From assembly GCA_022013205.1 (NCBI GenBank), contig JAKLQT010000091.1:1-8758 (forward strand): a stretch of DNA of 8,758 nt, written 5' to 3'. Positions 1-4,990 of this stretch are shown one piece after another (position 1 is the first letter of the stretch; every line of letters starts with the position of its first letter). The position numbers and the translations under genes are program-made. The DNA comes from Candidatus Omnitrophota bacterium. Lineage in GTDB: Bacteria; Omnitrophota; Gorgyraeia; B26-G9. The notes below the pieces were generated by a model, which was not told where the DNA came from, ran no database searches, and saw only the letters and a program-made list of their open reading frames with translations.

Positions 1-1
1 C

Positions 2-961
2 AGGGAAACTTATGCTTATGAAGTTAAACAAAAGATTATTGATGTTAATGCTGAAAAAACGGCGGGGATTTTGAGATTTCTCGGCGCTCGGTATTTGGTT
101 TTGCATGAAGATAAATATAGTAATTATGAAGGGGGAATGATTTTAGGGCAGATCCCTGATCTTAGCTCAAACAGGGGATATGTATTGGCAGCGGATTTTG
201 GAAATAAAAAAATTTATGAAATAACCGCGCAAGCGGTTGATCCGAAAAATGTTATTGAAAATAAAAATAATAAAACAGGGAGATCGCCTGTTAATCGAAA
301 TCTAGAGGATAATAATTTCGGGTTTAGTGTCGGCGATAAATTTTCTTACACAATTAAATATCTTGATCTTGTTCCTGTATTAGATGTTTATGTGGAAGTA
401 AAAAGCGCGCGGAGTGTAAGGGATGTATCACTTGAGGCGGACGCGAAAGCTAAAGGAACTCTTGCGATGTTTTTGGATATTTCTATAGGGATGAAATCAT
501 TAATCGTTAAGGATTCTACTGTGCCTCTTGAGTATAATCAGACTATCAGGACAGGTAAGGATATAAAAGTAAAAGATGTTATCTTTGACCGGGAGCAGAT
601 GGTTATGATGAGTAAAAACAGAAAAGTGTCAATTAATAAGTATACACAGGACCCGCTTTCTGCTATTTTTTATATGTCTACTTTAGATTTTAATCATTTG
701 CGTAATTTTGATGTGTTTATCAATCCGGGAAAGACAAATTATAAGCTGCATGCAGAAGTTGTAGGGCAAACACAAATACAATTCTTTGGAAAAAAAATAA
801 CCTGCTGGGAGGTTAAGGGAGAATATTTCAGCTTAAAATATAAGCCGAAAAAGATAGCATCTGTTAATATGTGGTTTAACACCAGCAAGGCAAAGCCGTT
901 AGTACGCATGGAAGTTTTAACAAAAGCGGGATTTCTTACGCTTGAACGTAAAACAGAATAA
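2..961 (+). CDS. C-terminal part of a membrane glycosyltransferase-like protein with a DUF3108-like domain (5' end outside window)
   Basis: The reading frame is open from base 2 with no stop, so the gene starts upstream; the TTG at 71 is only an internal codon. About 319 residues are visible. The first ~75 include LRFLGARYLVLHEDKY and resemble the soluble tail that follows the membrane helices in GT39/YfhO-like lipid-linked sugar transferases (a conserved 'LG.KYVV.H.D' strand). From about nt 320 on, the pattern FSVGDKFSYTIKYLDLVPV, then DVIFDREQ, DPLSAIFYMSTLD and a terminal R-M-E-V-L-T strand matches my memory of DUF3108, a beta-rich envelope domain of unknown function. No membrane helix is visible in this part. 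The role is probably at the cell envelope, in glycan assembly. No terminator follows the TAA. The family calls come from remembered patterns; the catalytic part is not in the window. Confidence 0.7.
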   Translation, partial: RETYAYEVKQKIIDVNAEKTAGILRFLGARYLVLHEDKYSNYEGGMILGQIPDLSSNRGYVLAADFGNKKIYEITAQAVDPKNVIENKNNKTGRSPVNRNLEDNNFGFSVGDKFSYTIKYLDLVPVLDVYVEVKSARSVRDVSLEADAKAKGTLAMFLDISIGMKSLIVKDSTVPLEYNQTIRTGKDIKVKDVIFDREQMVMMSKNRKVSINKYTQDPLSAIFYMSTLDFNHLRNFDVFINPGKTNYKLHAEVVGQTQIQFFGKKITCWEVKGEYFSLKYKPKKIASVNMWFNTSKAKPLVRMEVLTKAGFLTLERKTE

Positions 962-977
962 TGCTTATTTAATTATA

Positions 978-1070
978 AATTACTAGTGACGAATTATGAG
1001 TGAAAAGCGGAAATAGCTCGTAGCTCTTAGCCAAAGCAGAAATGGGAGAATGAATGTAAATGAGAGTTTT
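978..1070 (+). repeat. Leader repeat, copy 1 (93 bp)
   Basis: Bases 978-1070 match 2541-2633 without gaps at 92 of 93 positions; the one difference is G1002 versus A2565. Similarity fades just upstream. The repeat spans the untranslated leader, the GGGAG ribosome-binding site and the first bases of the epimerase gene. It contains no long internal palindrome. The two copies are in direct orientation 1563 bp apart and bracket the MNT-HEPN module. Confidence 0.93.
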
Positions 1071-1149
1071 GATATAAATGCCTGGGGTACAGTAAATGTC
1101 CTTGAGTGTCTGCGCGGGAAATCAAAGAAGGCGGCATTTATTGTTCAAC
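1060..1149 (+). pseudogene. Relic of a CDP-paratose 2-epimerase-like gene, with a 298-bp internal deletion
   Basis: The ATG at 1060 corresponds to the start of the intact epimerase at 2623, but after GTTTT the sequence jumps to the equivalent of base 2932. The join lies in a TTTT that is present at both breakpoints of the intact copy (2630-2633 and 2928-2931). The 298 missing bases are not a multiple of three, and the original frame now stops at once (ATG AGA GTT TTG ATA TAA). Bases 1071-1140 match 2932-3001 at 63 of 70 positions and would encode the DINA.GTVNVLECL segment. After about 1140 there is a 4-base gap, and similarity ends near 1149. An ATG at 1050 happens to re-enter the epimerase frame (to 1256), giving a 68-residue hybrid that I do not regard as a functional gene. 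Confidence 0.85.
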
Positions 1150-1191
1150 AGCACAAAAAAAGGGAAAATTCCCATAAAAAGATGTTGACAC

Positions 1192-1235
1192 ATTCGGCGA
1201 CAAGCCCCGATGCTTGGCATCGGGGTGTACCAAAT
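1192..1235. repeat. Imperfect REP-like palindrome
   Basis: The core is a perfect 9-bp inverted repeat, CCCCGATGC (1205-1213) and GCATCGGGG (1217-1225), with a 3-base TTG loop. Shorter matches extend it: ACA/TGT at 1200-1202 and 1226-1228, and ATTCGG/CCAAAT at 1192-1197 and 1230-1235 with one mismatch. It lies just after the epimerase relic and directly before the promoter of the MNT-HEPN genes. There is no T-run, so it does not look like an intrinsic terminator. Confidence 0.75.
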
Positions 1236-1238
1236 GGC

Positions 1239-1267
1239 TTGATAAAGAGAGCTTAATGTCCTATATT
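1239..1267 (+). promoter_or_regulatory. Predicted sigma70-type promoter of the MNT-HEPN operon
   Basis: TTGATA (1239-1244) and TATATT (1262-1267) are separated by exactly 17 bases. Each box is one base from consensus at the weaker positions. Transcription would start near 1273-1275, inside the first operator half-sites and about 35 bases before the ATG at 1309. Confidence 0.6.
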
Positions 1268-1270
1268 TTA

Positions 1271-1296
1271 GAACAGTTGTTCCATAAAATAGAACA
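1271..1296. promoter_or_regulatory. Candidate operator with three GAACA half-sites
   Basis: GAACA (1271-1275) and TGTTC (1278-1282) form a 2-base-spaced inverted repeat. A second GAACA at 1292-1296 pairs with the same TGTTC as a wider palindrome (TGTTCCAT, then ATAGAACA). The two GAACA copies start 21 bases apart, about two helical turns, and would lie on the same DNA face. The site covers the predicted transcription start and touches the ribosome-binding site, which suits autorepression by the winged-helix MNT protein encoded next. No binding is shown by sequence alone. Confidence 0.5.
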
Positions 1297-1308
1297 GGAG
1301 ATAAGCAT

Positions 1309-1944
1309 ATGTTAATACCGGTTGGAAGAAAAAAGATATTGGAAGTTTTCATGAAGAACCCTTTTAAGGAAATACATCTTAGGGAGATAGCCAGATTGTC
1401 AAAGGTTTCTTTAACGAATGCTGATAGTTCATTAAAATTGTTTGTGAAGAATGATGTGTTTGAAAGGCGGAATATTTCTAACATGACCTTTTTTAAGCCT
1501 AATCTTATGAGTGAGGACATTCTTAAGATATTCGAGTTCTTGGAGCTGGAAAAAAGGAAGGGATTTTATAATAAGAACAAAAAGATAGCCAGATTATTAC
1601 AGAAATATACTCGAGATATAATAGATTTATCTAATAAAAAAATACAAATGGTTATACTTTTTGGGTCAGTAGCAAGAGGTGAATGGACTCAAAGTAGTGA
1701 TATAGATATATTAGTGGTAGTCTCGGAAAAGGATAAGGATATAACCGCGGCTTTAAACAAGGCTAAAATAGATGTGAGCCCGCTATTAGAAATAAGGCCT
1801 ATAAGTACTACGGTCGATAAATTTACAGAAGGGTTTAGTAAGAAAACTGAGTTTTACGATGAACTCTGGAGGGACAGGGTGGTTTTGTATAATGAATTTT
1901 TGTTTTGGCAGTTGATTAAAGAAGGAGAAAAACCATATGCCTGA
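1309..1944 (+). CDS. Winged-helix / MNT-type minimal nucleotidyltransferase (probable antitoxin and repressor)
   Basis: 211 residues. The first ~65 look like a winged helix-turn-helix (KEIHLREIARLSKVSLTNAD, with a wing near residues 52-63). Residues ~100-200 form a polymerase-beta-like MNT domain, with the nucleotide-binding loop and metal ligands in GSVARGEWTQSSDIDI: G119, S120, D131 and D133. The third carboxylate may be the Glu in LLEIRP. In studied MntA-HepT pairs the MNT protein AMPylates the HEPN partner and so neutralises it; here that role is inferred. The DNA-binding head suggests that this protein also controls its own promoter. The ATG at 1309 is supported by GGAG at 1297-1300, 8 bases upstream. 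The gene overlaps the HEPN gene by 8 bases. An orphan DNA-binding nucleotidyltransferase of another role is the alternative. Confidence 0.85.
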   Translation: MLIPVGRKKILEVFMKNPFKEIHLREIARLSKVSLTNADSSLKLFVKNDVFERRNISNMTFFKPNLMSEDILKIFEFLELEKRKGFYNKNKKIARLLQKYTRDIIDLSNKKIQMVILFGSVARGEWTQSSDIDILVVVSEKDKDITAALNKAKIDVSPLLEIRPISTTVDKFTEGFSKKTEFYDELWRDRVVLYNEFLFWQLIKEGEKPYA

Positions 1945-2449
1945 ATATATTGAGAAAACCTTACATGAATGTTTTCATCCTAAAAAGGGGAAGCCTAATC
2001 TTCGTAAAATTTCTGTGAATTTGGAACGTGTTAAACAGCATATTAATAAGGCACATAGTAACTTACGGGCTATGAAGATAATGTTTGAGGATGATCTATT
2101 TGATTGGGCTATCGTCTGCGGCTATTATGCTATGTATCATTCAGTATTGGCGTCACTATTTAAAATAGGTATTCAGGCAAGGGCACATTATTGTGCTATA
2201 GCAGCTTTTAAGAAATTTTATGTTGAGCGCGGCAAGGTAAAGCCGGAATATATCAGTTATATTAAAAAGGCAAAACAACTTGAACAAAAGTATGCCGGGA
2301 CGTTAGAGAAGGCACAAGAAGATAGAGTTGTTGAGCAATATGGTGTTGAAATTATTACTAACGATGATGCGGAATGGATTATAGAAGATGCCAAGGATTT
2401 TGTTCTTAAGATAGAAGAAGTGATAGCTGAATATAGTGGAAGAGGTTAG
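1937..2449 (+). CDS. HEPN domain protein (UPF0332/COG1895-like), probable toxin partner of the MNT protein
   Basis: 170 residues, mostly helical. The HEPN core is recognisable: paired helices with DWAIVCGYYAMYHSVLASLF (residues 56-75), then GIQARAHYCAIAAFKKFY with a His84 that aligns with the usual 'K.SH' of this family, then the EDR..EQY segment (128-135) and a final helix with DDAEWIIEDAKDFV. The RNase motif R-x4-6-H seen in many HEPN toxins is absent. Start ATG 1937 is preceded by GAAGGAG (1921-1927) and overlaps the MNT stop, so translation is probably coupled. The ~30-residue N-terminal extension before the core (rich in H, K, P) is unusual. Role as toxin is inferred from the pairing; substrate unknown. 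Confidence 0.82.
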   Translation: MPEYIEKTLHECFHPKKGKPNLRKISVNLERVKQHINKAHSNLRAMKIMFEDDLFDWAIVCGYYAMYHSVLASLFKIGIQARAHYCAIAAFKKFYVERGKVKPEYISYIKKAKQLEQKYAGTLEKAQEDRVVEQYGVEIITNDDAEWIIEDAKDFVLKIEEVIAEYSGRG

Positions 2450-2540
2450 AACGCAAAATGCAATGATGCTGGACGCGGTTTTAAGTAAAAAGGTAAAAGG
2501 AAAAAGTAAAAAGTGGAAAAAGATGGAAAAAATAGTTATG

Positions 2541-2633
2541 AATTACTAGTGACGAATTATGAGTAAAAAGCGGAAATAGCTCGTAGCTCTTAGCCAAAGC
2601 AGAAATGGGAGAATGAATGTAAATGAGAGTTTT
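2541..2633 (+). repeat. Leader repeat, copy 2 (93 bp)
   Basis: This is the partner of 978-1070 (92 of 93 identical) and the leader of the intact epimerase gene. The stretch before it, 2490-2540, is a purine-rich low-complexity tract (repeated AAAAAG/GTAAAA words) between the HEPN stop and the repeat. I see no gene or terminator in 2450-2540. Confidence 0.93.
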
Positions 2634-3654
2634 AATAACCGGCGGAGCTGGCCTTGTGGGGTCGCACTGCGCGGAATACTTTGCGGCTAAAAACGCGCAG
2701 GTTATCGTTTTGGATAATCTTATGCGTTCTAAGCTGCTTAAGATACCGCATAAAAGCATAGAGCATAATTGGAGATTTCTTAAAAAAATCAAGAATGTTA
2801 AGTGTATCGAAGGTGATGTGCGCAGGGAATTAGATGTAACGCGGGCTATCGGAAACGGGGTTGATGTAGTTATTCACGCGGCCGGACAGCCCAGTGTTTT
2901 TTCCTCCGGAGATATATTGCAAGAGGATTTTGATATAAATGCCGGGGGTACAGTAAATGTCCTTGAATGCTTACGCAGGAAATCAAAGAAGGCGGTATTT
3001 ATTTATTGCTCAACGGATAAGATATACGGATATGATAAAGAAAAAAAAACAAAGATGGGTAATAAAAAGAAATACACTGTAAATGATGATACTCAGGTTA
3101 AATTTTCCGGATTATCCGCGTACGCGGCAAGCAAATTAACCGGGGATATTTATACGCAGCTTTTTGGGCATAATTTTAAGCTGAGAACCGCGGTATTCCG
3201 TATGGGGTGTATTTATGGGCCCAGACAGTTTGGTGTCGAGTTGCAAGGGTGGGTCGGCTGGTTTGTCCAGGCGCATCTTATGGGTAAAAAACTTACTTTG
3301 TATGGGGATGGTTCTCAGGTTAGAGATATCCTCTATGTCAATGATTTGGTGATGGCTTTTGAAAGTTTTATTAACAGCAGATTTGATCACCGGGTTTATA
3401 ATATAGGAGGCGGCAGCAGTAATTCACTTTCTTTGAATGACTGCCTTAGCATTTTAGAACAGGAAACCCGAAGAAAGCCTAAGGTAAGGTTTACTCCCTG
3501 CAGGCAGAATGATCAGAAAATCTGTATCATGGACATTAAGCGTGTTTCAAGAGAACTCAGATGGAAACCCAGAGTAACACCCCAGGCAGGGATCCGTAAG
3601 GTGATTAAGTGGGTTGATGACAATAAAGTTTTTTTTAATGAAGAAAAAATTTAA
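2623..3654 (+). CDS. NAD(P)-dependent sugar epimerase, CDP-paratose 2-epimerase-like (extended SDR)
   Basis: 343 residues, full family length. The Rossmann dinucleotide loop is GGAGLVG (residues 7-13), with an acidic residue, D31, at the end of beta-2 that suits NAD. The catalytic set is intact: S130-T131 in CSTDKIYG, Y167 and K171 in YAASK. The segments FGVELQGWVGWFV, LYGDGSQVRDILYVNDLV, YNIGGGSSNSLSL and NDQK...DIKR..RELRWKP are those I associate with CDP-paratose/tyvelose 2-epimerases (RfbE-like). The true substrate could be another nucleotide sugar. Three ATGs crowd the start; the one at 2617 is followed by TAA and the one at 2613 is in another frame. ATG 2623 follows GGGAG (2607-2611) by 11 bases. 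A truncated relic of a close copy lies at 1060-1149. Confidence 0.88.
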   Translation: MRVLITGGAGLVGSHCAEYFAAKNAQVIVLDNLMRSKLLKIPHKSIEHNWRFLKKIKNVKCIEGDVRRELDVTRAIGNGVDVVIHAAGQPSVFSSGDILQEDFDINAGGTVNVLECLRRKSKKAVFIYCSTDKIYGYDKEKKTKMGNKKKYTVNDDTQVKFSGLSAYAASKLTGDIYTQLFGHNFKLRTAVFRMGCIYGPRQFGVELQGWVGWFVQAHLMGKKLTLYGDGSQVRDILYVNDLVMAFESFINSRFDHRVYNIGGGSSNSLSLNDCLSILEQETRRKPKVRFTPCRQNDQKICIMDIKRVSRELRWKPRVTPQAGIRKVIKWVDDNKVFFNEEKI

Positions 3655-3725
3655 ATCATTCTCGAATATTGTGAAAGATCTTTGCATGAGTATTAGGTAA
3701 ATCGGGAAAAACAGCCAGGTGAAAA

Positions 3726-3824
3726 TGTATTTACTCATTCTCGACAGCCATCCTTGGCTGTCTCCGAGGTAAATATTGATTTTGCTCATCCTTGGCAAAA
3801 TCAATATTAAAATCCGCAAATACA
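3726..3824. repeat. Compound palindromic element with two hairpins sharing an apical CATCCTTGG
   Basis: Arm 1: GACAGCCA (3743-3750) / TGGCTGTC (3755-3762), 8 perfect pairs. Arm 2: AATATTGATTTTGC (3772-3785) / GCAAAATCAATATT (3795-3808), 14 perfect pairs. An outer 7-bp pair, TGTATTT (3726-3732) / AAATACA (3818-3824), encloses both, giving a three-way fold. The arms differ completely but both apexes contain CATCCTTGG. There is no T-run after either arm. It occupies most of the 249-base gap between the two epimerase genes; the rest of that gap holds only the ribosome-binding site of the next gene, AAGGTG at 3890-3895. It could be a REP/MITE-like repeat or a structured RNA. Confidence 0.8.
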
Positions 3825-3903
3825 ATTCCCCCTGCCTGTTTAATGAGCAAAGAAAAAGTGTTTTTTGTCTAGAATTTAGAAAGGAATATAAGGTGCTTAA
3901 TTC

Positions 3904-4956
3904 ATGAAAACGGGATTAATAACCGGTTCTGCCGGGCTGATCGGCTCGGAGGCGGTGAAATTTTTTATTGAACAGGGATTTGAGATCGTGGGTGTTGATA
4001 ATGACCTGCGCAGCTGCTTTTTTGGTGAGGATGCCTCAACCAAATGGAACAGAGACAGACTCAAAGAAAAGTATAAGGATAAGTATATACATTTTGATTA
4101 TGATATTCGGGATGTTAAGCTGATGGAGGATTTGTTTGAGAAATTCAGCTTTGATATTATTATACATACAGCAGCTCAGCCCAGCCATGATTGGGCTGCC
4201 AGAGAGCCGATAACGGATTTCACGGTAAATGCTAATGCAACCCTTATTCTGCTTGAAAATCTCAGGAAATATTGTCCGCAAGCTTCTTTTATATTTACAT
4301 CTACAAATAAAGTTTACGGAGACCGTCCGAATTTCCTGCCTCTTAAAGAGATAGATACCCGTTATGAGCTGCCGCAAGGCCATGAATTTTTTAGCGGTAT
4401 AGACGAGTCCATGAGCATTGATAACTGCAAGCACAGTTTATTCGGCGCATCAAAATTAGCTGCCGATGTTCTTGTGCAGGAATACGGAAAGTATTTTAAT
4501 TTAAAAACCGGGATTTTTAGAGGCGGCTGTCTGACAGGCCCTGCCCATAGCCCAACAGAACTGCATGGCTTTCTCGCCTATTTAATAAAATGCGTGGCAA
4601 CCGGCAGAAAATATACTATTTTCGGGTATAAGGGCAAGCAAGTCAGAGATAATATCCACAGTTATGACCTTGTAAATATGTTCTGGCATTTTCACAAGAA
4701 CCCGCGCTGCGGCGAGGTCTATAATGCCGGCGGTGCCAGGCAATCGAATATTTCAGTGCTTGAGGCTATTGCTAAGGCGGAAAAACTACTGGGCAAAAAA
4801 GCCGCATTTGAATATAATCAGAAACCCAGGGTAGGAGATCATATCTGGTATATTTCAGATGTTTCCAAATTTAAAAGAGATTATCCGGATTGGGATTTTA
4901 CTTATGATATAAACAGGATTATGGATGAAATCTGTAAGTCCGGACATTTTGAATAG
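3904..4956 (+). CDS. NAD-dependent epimerase/dehydratase family protein, divergent CDP-paratose 2-epimerase-like
   Basis: 350 residues, complete. Rossmann loop GSAGLIG (residues 8-14), D32 after beta-2, and STNKVYGD at 133-140 mark an extended SDR. The usual YxxxK is FGASK here (F180, K184), so the catalytic tyrosine is replaced by phenylalanine. The surrounding blocks HSLFGASKLAADVLVQEYG, FRGGCLTGPAHS, IFGYKGKQVRDNIHS and GDHIWYISD read like a conserved subfamily that I recall from bacterial glycan loci, so the Phe is probably a family trait, not decay. Activity is therefore uncertain: epimerisation by another base, or a different reaction. Start ATG 3904 follows AAGGTG by 8 bases. It lies 34 bases before manC and is probably cotranscribed with it. 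Confidence 0.85.
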   Translation: MKTGLITGSAGLIGSEAVKFFIEQGFEIVGVDNDLRSCFFGEDASTKWNRDRLKEKYKDKYIHFDYDIRDVKLMEDLFEKFSFDIIIHTAAQPSHDWAAREPITDFTVNANATLILLENLRKYCPQASFIFTSTNKVYGDRPNFLPLKEIDTRYELPQGHEFFSGIDESMSIDNCKHSLFGASKLAADVLVQEYGKYFNLKTGIFRGGCLTGPAHSPTELHGFLAYLIKCVATGRKYTIFGYKGKQVRDNIHSYDLVNMFWHFHKNPRCGEVYNAGGARQSNISVLEAIAKAEKLLGKKAAFEYNQKPRVGDHIWYISDVSKFKRDYPDWDFTYDINRIMDEICKSGHFE

Positions 4957-4990
4957 AACCGTGAATAGAAAATAGATAAGGAGAGTTTAT

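Noticed and set aside
1185..1190. TTGACA as the -35 of a promoter
   Set aside because: A perfect -35 word, but the position 17 bases on falls in the GC-rich hairpin (CGATGC), not a -10 box. The TTGATA/TATATT pair fits much better.
1050..1256. 68-residue ORF on the + strand
   Set aside because: Its first ~30 codons are the deleted epimerase relic read from a fortuitous ATG, and the rest runs through the REP-like hairpin and the -35 box of the next promoter. No independent protein signature.
1122..1520. Minus-strand ORFs (also 2481-2792, 3136-3390, 3547-3825, 4036-4434, 5384-6615, 7808-8020, 8277-8561)
   Set aside because: They lie opposite well-supported genes or cover repeats and hairpins, lack good ribosome-binding sites and show no recognisable domain; they are shadows.
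3865..3892. TTGTCT-16-TATAAG as a promoter for the second epimerase
   Set aside because: Weak -35, and the -10 would overlap the ribosome-binding site, leaving almost no leader.
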